A DNA stretch of 64,000 bases from Acuticoccus sediminis (GTDB taxonomy: Bacteria; Pseudomonadota; Alphaproteobacteria; Rhizobiales; Amorphaceae). The position numbers and the translations under genes are program-made. A model generated the notes under the pieces. It searched no databases, had not been told where the DNA came from, and saw nothing but the letters and a program-made list of their open reading frames with translations. Below, piece after piece: positions 43,250 to 51,932 of this stretch. Numbering within the stretch: position 1 is the stretch's first letter; every line of letters begins with the position of its first letter. The stretch spans positions 248,001 to 312,000 of the forward strand of contig NZ_QHHQ01000004.1 in the NCBI RefSeq assembly GCF_003258595.1, read 5' to 3'.

Positions 43250-44917
43250 TCAGTCGGGGACCATCAGCTCCTCATTCTTGAGGAGATCGTCGAGGACCGA
43301 GCCGCTCGACTGCTTCTGCCGCCGCTCGCCCGCCGGCGCGCCGCTCCCGCCACCGGAACCGCCTTCCTCCTCGTCCGGCAGCATCAGGTCCTGTCCGCCG
43401 AGGAGATCGTCGAGCACCGAGCCGCCACCGCTCTCCGACCCTGCGGCCGGAGACTCCAGCGTCGGATCGGAGTCGAGGCCGCCGTCGTCGGGGGTGACCG
43501 GCGCATCGCGCACCACGTTCCGCCCCTCGCCGAAGATCACCTCCGGCAGCCAGGTGGCCGACTGCGGGACGGTCCAGATGAAGACCATCGCCAGCATCTG
43601 CAGTCCCACGAAGGGGACGATGCCGCGGTAGATGTGCCCGGTCGTCACCTGCGGCGGTGCGACACCGCGCAGGTAGAAGAGCGCGAACCCGACCGGCGGC
43701 GTCAGGAAGCTCGTCTGCAGGTTCACGCCGATCATCACGCCCAGCCAGATCGGATCGACGTCCAGCCCCAGAAGCACGGGCGCGGTGATCGGCACGACGA
43801 TCAGGATGATCTCGAACGTGTCGAGGAAGAAGCCAAGCACGAACATCAGCGCCATCACGGCGAGGACGGCCCCGCCCGCCCCGCCGGGCATCGCGCTCAG
43901 CACGTCGTCGACCAGCAGCTCGCCGCCGAGGCCGCGGAAGACGAGGGAAAAGACCGATGCGCCCAGCACGATGACAAAGACGAGCGAGCTGATCATCATC
44001 GTCGAGCGCATGACGTCGCGAAGGTTCACCCAGGTGAGCTGCCGCTTGGTGGCGGCGAGCAGCATCGCGCCCAGCGCGCCGATGGACGCCGACTCGGTGG
44101 GCGTCGCGATCCCGGAGAGGATGGAACCGAGGACCGCGATGATGAGGAGCAGCGGCGGTATGAGGGCCGACAGCACCCTCAGCGGCAGCGTGCGCCGCTC
44201 CTCCGCGGTCATGACCAGCGGCGGGCAGCTCTTCGGATTCACGATCGCCTGGAAGATGACGTAGCCGATGTAGATGCAGACCAGCATCATGCCGGGGATC
44301 ATCGCCCCGGCGAAGAGGTCGCCCACCGAGACCGGATCGGGCGAGAAGTTGCCCTTGGCGAGCTGGGCCATGGTGTTGGCACTGGCGAGGATGTCGCCGA
44401 GGAAGATCAGCACCACCGACGGCGGCACGATTTGACCCAACGTCCCCGACGCGCAGACGACGCCCGTCGCAAGGCGCGGGTCGTAGCCTGCCCGCAGCAT
44501 CGCCGGGAGGCTGAGGAGGCCCATCGTGACCACCGTCGCGCCGACGATGCCGGTCGATGCCGCGAGAAGCGCGCCCACCAAGACCACCGAGATGCCGAGG
44601 CCGCCGCGCAGCGGCCCGAAGAGCTGGCCCATCGTCTCCAGGAGCGCCGTCGCGATCTTCGAGCGCTCCAGCATCACGCCCATGAAGACGAAGAGCGGCA
44701 CGGCGACGAGCACCTCGTTCACCATCGTGCCGTAGTAGCGCGAGGGAAGGCCGAAGAAGAGCGTGAAGTCGAAGGTCCCGAACAGGTGCCCGATGACCGC
44801 GAAGATCAGCGACATGCCCGCCAGCGTGAAGGCGACGGGGAAGCCGATCATCACGCCGCCGATGGTGGCGGCGAACAGGAGAACCGCGAGGACCTCCCCG
44901 ACATGCGAGCCCATCAT
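43250..44917 (-). CDS. TRAP large permease (DctM) with duplicated acidic tail
   Basis: A 555-residue DctM permease, about 100 residues longer than usual. The membrane part (about 1-455) carries VAVPLFVFMGVMLERS, STGIVGATVVTMGLLSLPAML and ASGTLGQIVPPSVVLIFLGD, and the second half NLQTSFLTPPVGFALFYLRGV. The extra C-terminal tail (about 460-555) is acidic and Gly/Ser-rich and contains a 17-residue element twice (499-515 and 539-555, both GSVLDDLL...LM.PD). ATG 44917 shares one base with the dctQ stop (TGATG); a second ATG follows at once. It likely pairs with the convergent TakP-like receptor. Confidence 0.9.
   Translation of the reverse strand: MMGSHVGEVLAVLLFAATIGGVMIGFPVAFTLAGMSLIFAVIGHLFGTFDFTLFFGLPSRYYGTMVNEVLVAVPLFVFMGVMLERSKIATALLETMGQLFGPLRGGLGISVVLVGALLAASTGIVGATVVTMGLLSLPAMLRAGYDPRLATGVVCASGTLGQIVPPSVVLIFLGDILASANTMAQLAKGNFSPDPVSVGDLFAGAMIPGMMLVCIYIGYVIFQAIVNPKSCPPLVMTAEERRTLPLRVLSALIPPLLLIIAVLGSILSGIATPTESASIGALGAMLLAATKRQLTWVNLRDVMRSTMMISSLVFVIVLGASVFSLVFRGLGGELLVDDVLSAMPGGAGGAVLAVMALMFVLGFFLDTFEIILIVVPITAPVLLGLDVDPIWLGVMIGVNLQTSFLTPPVGFALFYLRGVAPPQVTTGHIYRGIVPFVGLQMLAMVFIWTVPQSATWLPEVIFGEGRNVVRDAPVTPDDGGLDSDPTLESPAAGSESGGGSVLDDLLGGQDLMLPDEEEGGSGGGSGAPAGERRQKQSSGSVLDDLLKNEELMVPD
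43253..43423 (-). repeat. Duplicated C-terminal segment in dctM
   Basis: Two copies of a 17-codon element (43373-43423 and 43253-43303) encode GSVLDDLLGGQDLMLPD and GSVLDDLLKNEELMVPD, 12 of 17 residues identical. The DNA shares GAGGAGATCGTCGAG and ACCGAGCCGC blocks separated by one changed base, so the duplication is recent or under strong selection. Confidence 0.88.
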
Positions 44918-45489
44918 CAGATGGCACCCGTGGGAGTCGACTCGTCCTCGCCGGCCGCCTCGCTCAGGACCACGTCGGGCTCGTCCCGGCCGGTCAGCGT
45001 CAGGATGCTGCGGCCGGCGAGGGCGAGGCCCTGAAGCCCCAGAAGCAGGCAGAAGACGAGGAGGACCGACTTCAGGAGATAGACCGCCGGCATCCCGAAG
45101 GACTGCGCCGACCCCTCCCCCAGCCGCCATGACGCGCGCACGTAGGGGATCGACGTCCAGGCCGTCAGCGCCAGCCACGGCAGCAGGAAGACGAAGGCCC
45201 CGAACAGGTTGACGATGGCGCGGGTGCGGGCGGACGCCTCGGCATAGAAGATGTCGACGCGCACGTGGCCCTCGTGCAGCAGGGTGTACCCGGCACCCAG
45301 CATGAAGACGCAGGCATAGGCCCAGACGTAGAGCTCCTGCATCCACACGAAGCCGATGCTGAACGCGTAGCGGAGGACGACGACGACGGCGCAGACGATG
45401 ACGGTGACCAGCGTCAGCCACGCGGCGGCGCGCCCCACCGCCTCGTTCAACCGATCGACGGCGTGCACGAATCCCACGATTGCTCTCAT
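44917..45489 (-). CDS. TRAP small permease (DctQ)
   Basis: A 190-residue four-helix DctQ protein. AAAWLTLVTVIVCAVVVVLRYAF, FVWMQELYVWAYACVFMLGAGYTLLHEGHVRVDIFY and later helices match the family, with the conserved W-x-x-E and H/R-V-D-I elements. MRAIVGF (ATG 45489) follows GGGGAGGAC; the longer frame upstream lacks family features. Its stop overlaps the dctM start by one base. It lies 405 bases from the other dctM upstream, so it likely has its own promoter. Confidence 0.88.
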   Translation of the reverse strand: MRAIVGFVHAVDRLNEAVGRAAAWLTLVTVIVCAVVVVLRYAFSIGFVWMQELYVWAYACVFMLGAGYTLLHEGHVRVDIFYAEASARTRAIVNLFGAFVFLLPWLALTAWTSIPYVRASWRLGEGSAQSFGMPAVYLLKSVLLVFCLLLGLQGLALAGRSILTLTGRDEPDVVLSEAAGEDESTPTGAI

Positions 45490-45894
45490 CGCGTCCCAGT
45501 CCTCCCCATGAGTGTCCGGTCTGTTGCCGGTTTCCCCGAAGGTTACAGGTACGCGGACGATTGCCAATGGCCCCCGTGGTGTCGCTTTGGTCGCGACGGC
45601 GGCGCGCGGTCCCGGGACGGATCGCGTCAACGACTATGACGTTGCATCGCGCCTGCGGGGACAGCGCCGGTTTACGACCCCGGCAAGACATCGCGCGGGG
45701 GATCACTATTGCGGGGATACGCGCGGATATTTTTGGGGTGCGGCGGGTGCAGCGCCTCCGGGCCGGCAACGCGCAGCGCCATCGCGGCGCGGGCAGTCCG
45801 AACCGTGTGCAGGCCGGGCCGTGGCCGTCGTGCCACGGTCCCGGGACGCGCGGCGCGGGGTGCAGGCTGGCGGGGGAGCCAGCCCGCGTTCTCG
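45490..45894. other. Gene-free gap between two TRAP permease pairs
   Basis: No supported gene in 405 bases. It contains the hairpin at 45862-45887 next to the upstream dctM stop and probably a minus-strand promoter for the dctQ at 45489. A short AT-rich patch (GATATTTTTGGGG, about 45727-45739) is the only local composition change. Confidence 0.4.
45862..45887 (-). terminator. GC-rich hairpin after dctM
   Basis: GGCTGGC (45865-45871) pairs with GCCAGCC (45878-45884) around a six-base loop; GC/GC pairs extend it past one mismatch. It begins eight bases beyond the dctM stop on the minus strand. No T-run follows, so termination is inferred from position. Confidence 0.55.
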
Positions 45895-47217
45895 TCAGCG
45901 GCCGGTGATCCCCGGGAAGAAGAGGAGCACCGCGACGGCGAGGATCTGCAGCCCGATGAACGGCAGCAGAGAGCGGAAGATCGTCCCGAGGGGGATGTCC
46001 GTCACGCTCTTCAGGTAGAAGGCGGCGGGGCCGAACGGCGGCGACAGGAAGGACACCTGCATGTTCATGCAGAAGAGCACGCCGAACCACACCGGGTCAT
46101 AGCCGAGGTCCTTGATGATCGGCACGAAGATCGGCATCGTCAGCAGCGCGATGCCGACCCAGTCGAGGAACGCGCCGAGGAAGAACAGGATCCCCATCAT
46201 GACGAGCACGACGACGATCGGCTCGTCGGAGATGCCGGTCAGCAGGCCGGAGACGAACGTCACGCCGCCCATCAGGTTGTAGACGCCGACGATGGCGGTC
46301 GCGCCGATGCCGATCCAGACGATCATGCCCACCGTGGCGAGCGTCTGCAGCGCCGAGTCGCGGATCAGGCGGTAGGTGAACTCACCGCGCAGGATGGTCG
46401 ACAGGATCACGCCACCGACGCCGATGGCCGAGGCCTCCGTCACCGAGGCGATGCCGCCGTAGATCGACCCCAGCACGAACACCACCACGAGGATGGGAAG
46501 CACCAGCCCCTTGAGGAGCTTGATCTTCTCGGCGGCCGGTATCGGCTGCGGATCCGGGTCCGGCACGATGCCCTTGCGGAAGTAGGCCGTGAACAGGATG
46601 TAGGCGACGTAGAACATCGCCAGCATGAAGCCGGGGATGAACGACGCCGAGAACAGCTCGCCGATCGAGACGTTGGCGGTAAGGCCGTAGACGATGAGGA
46701 CGATCGAGGGCGGAATCATCGTGCCGAGCGAACCGCCGGCGCAGACGACGCCGATCGCGAGCGAGCGGTCGTAGCCGAGGCGCAGCATCTGCGGCAGCGC
46801 GATGAGGCCGAGAAGCACGATCTCGCCGCCGATGATGCCGCTCATCGCCGCCAGGATGATCGAGACGAAGATCGTCTGGACGGCGACGCCGCCGCGCAGG
46901 CGGCCGGCGAAGAGCTTCATGGCGTCGAACAGGTCGCGGGCGATTCCCGACCGGTCGAGGATCGCCGCCATCAGCACGAACATCGGCACCGAGACGAACA
47001 CGAAGTTCGACACGAACGAGTAGACGCGGCTCGTGATCAGCGGGATCGACATCGGCCCGAACCAGCCGAGCGCGAAGATCAGCGCCACGAGCAGCGTCAC
47101 GAACGCCAGCGGCATGCCGGTGATGAGGAGCGCCACCAGCATGCCGAACATCAGCAGGGTGCCGTACTCGATCCCGAGCTGGGAGAGATCGATCCCGAGC
47201 GAGAGGAAGCTGTTCAT
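45895..47217 (-). CDS. TRAP large permease (DctM)
   Basis: A 440-residue DctM permease with about twelve helices: SVPMFVLMAAILDRSG, SGIIGGEIVLLGLIALPQMLR, AGGSLGTMIPPSIVLIVYGL and MQVSFLSPPFGPAAFYLKSV are the family blocks. Its ATG overlaps the dctQ stop as ATGA. It closes the gntR-dctP-dctQ-dctM operon, whose solute is probably a sugar acid judged from the divergent dehydratase and dehydrogenase genes. Confidence 0.92.
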   Translation of the reverse strand: MNSFLSLGIDLSQLGIEYGTLLMFGMLVALLITGMPLAFVTLLVALIFALGWFGPMSIPLITSRVYSFVSNFVFVSVPMFVLMAAILDRSGIARDLFDAMKLFAGRLRGGVAVQTIFVSIILAAMSGIIGGEIVLLGLIALPQMLRLGYDRSLAIGVVCAGGSLGTMIPPSIVLIVYGLTANVSIGELFSASFIPGFMLAMFYVAYILFTAYFRKGIVPDPDPQPIPAAEKIKLLKGLVLPILVVVFVLGSIYGGIASVTEASAIGVGGVILSTILRGEFTYRLIRDSALQTLATVGMIVWIGIGATAIVGVYNLMGGVTFVSGLLTGISDEPIVVVLVMMGILFFLGAFLDWVGIALLTMPIFVPIIKDLGYDPVWFGVLFCMNMQVSFLSPPFGPAAFYLKSVTDIPLGTIFRSLLPFIGLQILAVAVLLFFPGITGR

Positions 47218-47786
47218 CGGGTCGTCCGGCGGATGGTGTTGATGGCGAGGATCACGAACTGGATCGCGAGCAGCAGCATCGTGATGAAGATGAAGGACTT
47301 GATGAGCGCCGGCGTCGGGGGCGACCAGGCCGAGCCCGTGGTCTCGAGGCGGATGCCGCCGGTCGGCGCGAACACCGCGCGCGAGGCCATCTGATACGCC
47401 GCGTAGGCGAAGAAGAGGCTGGCGACGGCCGACACGAGGAAGATCACCACGTCCGCCGCGCGGCGCGCCGTCGGCCCGAGCTGATCGTAGATCAAGACCA
47501 CGCGGATGTGGCTGTTGCGGGCGGTGCAGTAGAGCCCGCCGTAGATGAAGGCGAGGCCGGAGAGGAAGATCGTGGTTTCGTGCGCCCAGATCGTCGGGCT
47601 GTTGAACACGTAGCGAAGGAACACTTCGATCAGCAGGATCACGGCACCGGCGACGATTCCGGCCGCGAACACGTAGCCGAGGCGGTCGATGACGCGCCCC
47701 ATCACTCCCGCTTCGGGGAGCACCGCGCGCCCCGTCCCCTCACTCGTCGCCGCGAGGTCGATGTCCTCGCGTTCGGTCTCTGACAT
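47214..47786 (-). CDS. TRAP small permease (DctQ)
   Basis: A 190-residue four-helix subunit. VAGAVILLIEVFLRYVFNSPTIWAHE, LSGLAFIYGGLYCTARNSHIRV and the terminal helix ITMLLLAIQFVILAINTI fit DctQ. ATG 47786 (MSETERED) has GAGGTGG six bases upstream; an in-frame GTG three codons earlier lies within that ribosome site. It overlaps dctM by four bases and is 134 bases from dctP across a hairpin. Confidence 0.88.
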   Translation of the reverse strand: MSETEREDIDLAATSEGTGRAVLPEAGVMGRVIDRLGYVFAAGIVAGAVILLIEVFLRYVFNSPTIWAHETTIFLSGLAFIYGGLYCTARNSHIRVVLIYDQLGPTARRAADVVIFLVSAVASLFFAYAAYQMASRAVFAPTGGIRLETTGSAWSPPTPALIKSFIFITMLLLAIQFVILAINTIRRTTR

Positions 47787-47882
47787 GGTCGCCACCTCTG
47801 TCCATCTCGTCTCGATGGCCGTCTCGCGCCGGGTTCAGTCGAAGGCCGGAAGCGACGCGAGGCGGCTCGCTCAAAAGGTGAG

Positions 47883-47906
47883 GCCGGACACGAAAGCGTG
47901 CCCGGC
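47883..47906 (-). terminator. Hairpin between dctP and dctQ
   Basis: GCCGG (47883-47887) pairs with CCGGC (47902-47906) and CACG (47889-47892) with CGTG (47897-47900), one mismatch between, AAAG loop. It begins 15 bases after the dctP stop. Such hairpins often leave the receptor made in excess over the permeases by partial termination or transcript protection. Confidence 0.55.
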
Positions 47907-47920
47907 GTCAACGTCAGATG

Positions 47921-48943
47921 TTATTGGGCGAGGAGGCCCTTTTCGGAGAGGTAGGCGCTCAGCGCGTCGTAGACCTTCTGCGACATGGGCGAATTGGCGG
48001 CGACCTTCTCCCACTCACCCTGCGCGATCGTGCGGAACTTCGCGCGGTCCTCGGCGGACCAGTCGTGGACGGTGATGTCCGGGTTGGCCTCGGCCTCCTT
48101 GAGGGCGGCGAGGTCACGCTCCTTCAGACCGTTGACCTGGGTCTGCTGGAACTCCTTCACCGTCTCCTCGAGCATCGCCTTGATGTCGTCCGGGAGCGCG
48201 TCCCACTTCGCCTTGTTCATCGAGACCTCGACGAGCGGCAGGGAGTGGAAGCCGGGATAGACCGGGTTCGGGGCGACATCGTTGAGGCCCTGCGCCTGGT
48301 TCACGGAGAACACCGAGTAGTCGGCGGCGTCCACCACACCCTTGTCGAGGGAGGTGTACACCTCGGAGGCCGGCAGGTTCACCGGCGCCGCGCCGGCGGC
48401 CGCGAACACCGCACCGATGAGGCCTTCCGGCGCACGCACCTTCACGCCCTTCAGGTCGTCGACGCCGTCGAGCGGCACGCGCGAGACGAACGCCTCGAGG
48501 CCCGGCGTCGAAACGCCGATGAAGTGCAGGCCGTAGGGCTCGAGAAGCTCGCCCATCAGCTCCTTGCCGCCACCGTTCTCGACGAAGTCGATCATCTGCG
48601 ACGGGTCGGACCACGCGCCGACCGGGTTGGCGATGAGACCGAACGCCGGGTCGCGGCCGGCCCAGTAGGACGTGTCGCAGATCTGGCCGTCGAGGATGCC
48701 GGCGCCGACCGCCTCGAGCGTCTCGTTGTACTCGACGACGGAGCCGACCGGCAGCAGCTCGATCTTCACCTTGCCGCCCGACTTCTCGGCGACGAGATCG
48801 GTCCAGCCCTTCTGGTACTCGAAGTTCGGGTTGCCCGCCGGATCCGAGGACTGGAAGCGGAAGGTGTATTCCTGCGCGCTGGCGCCCGTCGTCAGGGCGA
48901 GGCCGATCGCCAGACCGGCGAGGCCGGACCATTTGAAGGTCAT
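47921..48943 (-). CDS. TRAP solute receptor (DctP family)
   Basis: A 340-residue periplasmic receptor. Signal peptide at 1-23 (GLALTTGASAQ), then EYTFRFQSSDPAGNPNFEYQKGW. VDDLKGVKVRAPEGL carries the conserved ligand-binding arginine, and PASEVYTSLDKGVVDAADYS is the next family block. The ATG at 48943 overlaps the gntR stop as ATGA and has GGAGGACA upstream, inside the end of gntR. Regulated with gntR; solute likely a sugar acid or related carboxylate. Confidence 0.9.
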   Translation of the reverse strand: MTFKWSGLAGLAIGLALTTGASAQEYTFRFQSSDPAGNPNFEYQKGWTDLVAEKSGGKVKIELLPVGSVVEYNETLEAVGAGILDGQICDTSYWAGRDPAFGLIANPVGAWSDPSQMIDFVENGGGKELMGELLEPYGLHFIGVSTPGLEAFVSRVPLDGVDDLKGVKVRAPEGLIGAVFAAAGAAPVNLPASEVYTSLDKGVVDAADYSVFSVNQAQGLNDVAPNPVYPGFHSLPLVEVSMNKAKWDALPDDIKAMLEETVKEFQQTQVNGLKERDLAALKEAEANPDITVHDWSAEDRAKFRTIAQGEWEKVAANSPMSQKVYDALSAYLSEKGLLAQ

Positions 48944-49797
48944 GGGGTGTCCTCCTTAGTTTGTCTGGGAGAGAGATTCGGATGCCCCTCGTCGGAGGAG
49001 AATCCGGAGGCTGGCTGCGCCGCCGTGCGTTTGTCGGCGGGCCGGCCGAGACCGACGTCGAGGAGCATCGGATCGACGCCGTCCGATAGATCATCGACAT
49101 AGGACTGCGACAGATCGATGAGGGCGTCCGACGCTTTTGTCGCACGCGCCACGTCGCCGGAGACGACCGCATCGAGAATCGCGAGGTGCCGCTCGTAGGT
49201 GTCGGCGATGCCCGCGTCGCGACCGAGGCTTTCGATGCAGATGTAGCCGATGCGGCGCGCGAAGGCGTGCAACGGGCGGACGGTTCGCTGCAGGAAAGGC
49301 TCGCCCGCGGCTGCGATCAGCAGCGTGTCGAACGCACGATCGAAGCGGTTGAAGGTGTGGATGTCGATCCCCTCGCCGATCGCCACCAGAGCCCGGCGCA
49401 GGTGCATGAAGCCGGCGCGGTGGTTGAAGGAGAGGCGCTTGGCCGCCTCCTCCACCACGAAGCGGTCCATGCTGCGCCTGAGGTCGGCGAGGCGCCGTTC
49501 GCGCGTGAGGTCGACGGGGGCAATGGTGAGTCCGTCGCGCGGGCGGATTCGGATCAGGGTCTCAGACCCGGCGCGCCGCACCGCCTGATGCACCGGGGTC
49601 CGGCCGAGGTCGACGAGGGTCTGCAGGTCCTGCATGCGCACGAAGGCGCCGGGCGGCAGAGACGTGTCGACGAACAGCGCTTCGATCCGGTCGTAGGCGC
49701 GCTCGGCGAGGCTTTGCTTTGCCGCACCAAGGTTCCAGTCGAGATCGAAGACGTCCGCCTCGCCCACGTCCACCCGGTCCACTCCTGCCGCGTTCAT
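48940..49797 (-). CDS. GntR-family (FCD) transcriptional regulator
   Basis: A 285-residue regulator. The winged helix-turn-helix is at about 28-92 (SLAERAYDRIEALFV, then DLGRTPVHQAVRRAGS) and an all-helical effector domain follows (about 105-245), with metal-contact His residues plausible in ADTYERHLAILDAV. It heads its own TRAP operon by overlapping dctP, and is divergent from the dehydratase gene. FCD regulators usually sense the organic acid being used and release DNA. The ATG at 49797 lacks a strong ribosome site; a later start is possible but would begin near the first helix. Confidence 0.86.
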   Translation of the reverse strand: MNAAGVDRVDVGEADVFDLDWNLGAAKQSLAERAYDRIEALFVDTSLPPGAFVRMQDLQTLVDLGRTPVHQAVRRAGSETLIRIRPRDGLTIAPVDLTRERRLADLRRSMDRFVVEEAAKRLSFNHRAGFMHLRRALVAIGEGIDIHTFNRFDRAFDTLLIAAAGEPFLQRTVRPLHAFARRIGYICIESLGRDAGIADTYERHLAILDAVVSGDVARATKASDALIDLSQSYVDDLSDGVDPMLLDVGLGRPADKRTAAQPASGFSSDEGHPNLSPRQTKEDTP

Positions 49798-49872
49798 CCC
49801 GTCGGTGCACGCTGGTTTTCATCCGGCAACACAATCCAAATTCGGCGTTGCGTTGCCAGAGATACGTCGTGT

Positions 49873-49905
49873 ACTCGTCTTGTTACATCGTGATATTTCA
49901 CGAGT
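49873..49905. promoter_or_regulatory. Inverted repeat in the gntR/dehydratase gap
   Basis: ACTCGT (49873-49878) and ACGAGT (49900-49905) form a 6-bp dyad with 21 bases between; the centre (CTTGTTACATCGTGA and following) is AT-rich. It lies in the 170-base divergent gap and is a candidate GntR site overlapping one or both promoters. Confidence 0.45.
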
Positions 49906-49967
49906 GGGATGCGCTGGCAAGCGCCGATCCGCTCGCGTCGCAAAATAGGCTCTGTTGGCAGGACGAC

Positions 49968-51164
49968 ATGAGGATCACCGCAATCGAGACGCTGCGAACC
50001 GAAGAGTTCGCGAACGTCATCTGGGTCCGGATCCATACCGACGCCGGCATCATCGGCCTCGGTGAAACCTTCTACGGCGCCGGCGCCGTCGAGGCTCACA
50101 TCCACGACACCCTCGCCGGCCGCCTCCTCGGCAAGAGCGCGCTCACCATCGAGGCGCACAGCCGCGAGATGGTGAACCTGCCGATGGCGCAGGCCTCCAC
50201 CGGCGTCGAATACCGCGCCGCCTCCGCCATCGACCTCGCCCTCTGGGACGCCTTCGGCAAGCTCGTCGACCAGCCGGTGCACCAGCTCCTCGGCGGCCTC
50301 TGCCGCGACAAGCTGAAGGTCTACAACACCTGCGCCGGCACGCGGTACGTCAGCTCCAAGAACATCAAGCCGGTGGAGAACTGGGACCCGCAGGCCCGTG
50401 GGCGCTACGAGGACCTCGACGGCTTCATGAACCGAGCCGGCGAGCTCGCCGAGGACCTCCTCTCCGAGGGCATCACGGCGATGAAGATCTGGCCGTTCGA
50501 CCCGATCGCGCACGAGACGCAGGGCCTCTCCATCGATGCCGCGCAGATGCGCCGGGCGTGCGAGCCGTTCGAGAAGATCCGCAAGGCCGTCGGCGACAAG
50601 ATGGACATCATGGTGGAGTTCCACTCCCTGTGGAACCTGCCGACCGCGAAGGTGATCGCCCGGGAACTCGAGCAGTACAAGCCGTACTGGTACGAGGACC
50701 CGATCCGCATGAACTCGCCGCAGGCGCTCGCCGAGCTGGCGCGCCACACGGACGTGTGGATCACCGCCTCCGAGACGCTCGGCAGCCGCTGGCCCTTCAA
50801 GGACATGCTCGACGTCGACGCGCTGTCCGTGGCGATGGTCGACATCGTCTGGTCCGGCGGGCTGACCGAGGCGCGCAAGATCGCCTCGCTCGCCGAGACC
50901 TGGCACCGCCCCTTCGCGCCGCACGACTGCACCGGACCGGTCGCCTTCGCCGCCGCCGTCCACGCGTCCTTCTCCCAGCCCAACACGCTGATCCAGGAGT
51001 CGGTCCGCGCCTTCTACCGCGGCTGGTACACCGAGCTCGTCGACACCGTGCCGCGGATCGAGAACGGCTATGTCTACCCGATGGAGGGGGCCGGCCTCGG
51101 CATCGACCTGCTGCCGGCAGTGTTCGAGCGTTCAGACCTCATCGTCCGCCGATCGGAGCTCTAG
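49968..51164 (+). CDS. Enolase-superfamily (mandelate racemase-like) sugar-acid dehydratase
   Basis: A 398-residue barrel enzyme expected to dehydrate an aldonic or uronic-type acid to a 2-keto-3-deoxy acid. Metal ligands are E217 (IMVEFHS), E243 (WYEDPI) and E269 (TASETLG); H319-D320 (FAPHDCTGP) is the catalytic His region. The usual second lysine of the KxK motif is Trp here (AMKIW, K173/W175), so substrate class is open. ATG 49968 follows GCAGGACGAC; upstream frame is not family-like. It is followed three bases later by the IdnO-like gene and is divergent from gntR. Confidence 0.88.
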   Translation: MRITAIETLRTEEFANVIWVRIHTDAGIIGLGETFYGAGAVEAHIHDTLAGRLLGKSALTIEAHSREMVNLPMAQASTGVEYRAASAIDLALWDAFGKLVDQPVHQLLGGLCRDKLKVYNTCAGTRYVSSKNIKPVENWDPQARGRYEDLDGFMNRAGELAEDLLSEGITAMKIWPFDPIAHETQGLSIDAAQMRRACEPFEKIRKAVGDKMDIMVEFHSLWNLPTAKVIARELEQYKPYWYEDPIRMNSPQALAELARHTDVWITASETLGSRWPFKDMLDVDALSVAMVDIVWSGGLTEARKIASLAETWHRPFAPHDCTGPVAFAAAVHASFSQPNTLIQESVRAFYRGWYTELVDTVPRIENGYVYPMEGAGLGIDLLPAVFERSDLIVRRSEL

Positions 51165-51167
51165 AAA

Positions 51168-51932
51168 ATGTCCGCTCTCTTCGACCTCACCGGCAAGACC
51201 GCCCTCGTCACCGGCTCCTCGCGCGGCCTCGGCTTCGCGATCGCACAGGGACTCGCGGAGGCGGGCGCGGCGCTGATCCTGAACGGCGTCAACGAAGAGC
51301 GGCTGAAGGCGGCCGCCGAGAGCCTCTCGGCGAAGGGCTTCAGCGTCCGCGCCCTCGCGTTCGACGTCAACGACGAGGCCGCCGTGGTCGCCGCGTTCGA
51401 GAGCCTCGACGCCGAGGGCGTCGCGGTCGACATCCTCGTCAACAACGCCGGAATCCAGTACCGCAAGCCGATGGTCGAGCTCTCGACCGCCGACTGGCAG
51501 CGGGTCATCGACACCAACCTGACGAGCGCGTTCGTCGTCGGCCGCGAGGCGGCCAAGCGGATGATCGCGCGCAAGGCCGGCAAGGTCATCAACATCGGCT
51601 CGCTGACGTCCGACCTCGCCCGCGCCACGGTGACCCCGTACACGGTGGCCAAAGGCGGCATCAAGATGCTCACCAAGGGCATGGCCGCCGAGTGGGGCGA
51701 GCACGGCATCAACGCCAACGCCATCGGTCCCGGCTACATGCTGACCGACATGAACGAGGCGCTGATCAGCAATCCCCAGTTCGACGCATGGGTGAAGGGC
51801 CGCACGCCGCAGCGCCGCTGGGGCAAGCCGGAGGAGCTCGTCGGCGCCGCCGTCTTCCTCGCCGCCCCCGCCTCGAACTACGTGAACGGCCAGATCATCT
51901 ACGTCGACGGCGGGATGATCTCCGTCCTCTGA
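51168..51932 (+). CDS. SDR oxidoreductase, gluconate 5-dehydrogenase-like
   Basis: A 254-residue short-chain dehydrogenase most like IdnO/gluconate 5-dehydrogenase. NAD(P) site TGSSRGLG at 15-22, NNAG at 92-95, catalytic S145, Y158 and K162 (S-x12-Y-x3-K), and DILVNNAGIQYRKPMVE typical of that group. It would interconvert a sugar acid and its 5-keto form. Its ATG is three bases after the dehydratase stop, so the pair form one operon controlled with the GntR/TRAP genes. Confidence 0.9.
   Translation: MSALFDLTGKTALVTGSSRGLGFAIAQGLAEAGAALILNGVNEERLKAAAESLSAKGFSVRALAFDVNDEAAVVAAFESLDAEGVAVDILVNNAGIQYRKPMVELSTADWQRVIDTNLTSAFVVGREAAKRMIARKAGKVINIGSLTSDLARATVTPYTVAKGGIKMLTKGMAAEWGEHGINANAIGPGYMLTDMNEALISNPQFDAWVKGRTPQRRWGKPEELVGAAVFLAAPASNYVNGQIIYVDGGMISVL

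Noticed and set aside
43250-46090. A single 946-residue frame covering dctM and upstream sequence
   Set aside because: The first about 390 residues are Arg/Gly/Pro-rich shadow of dctQ and non-coding DNA; the true dctM starts at 44917.
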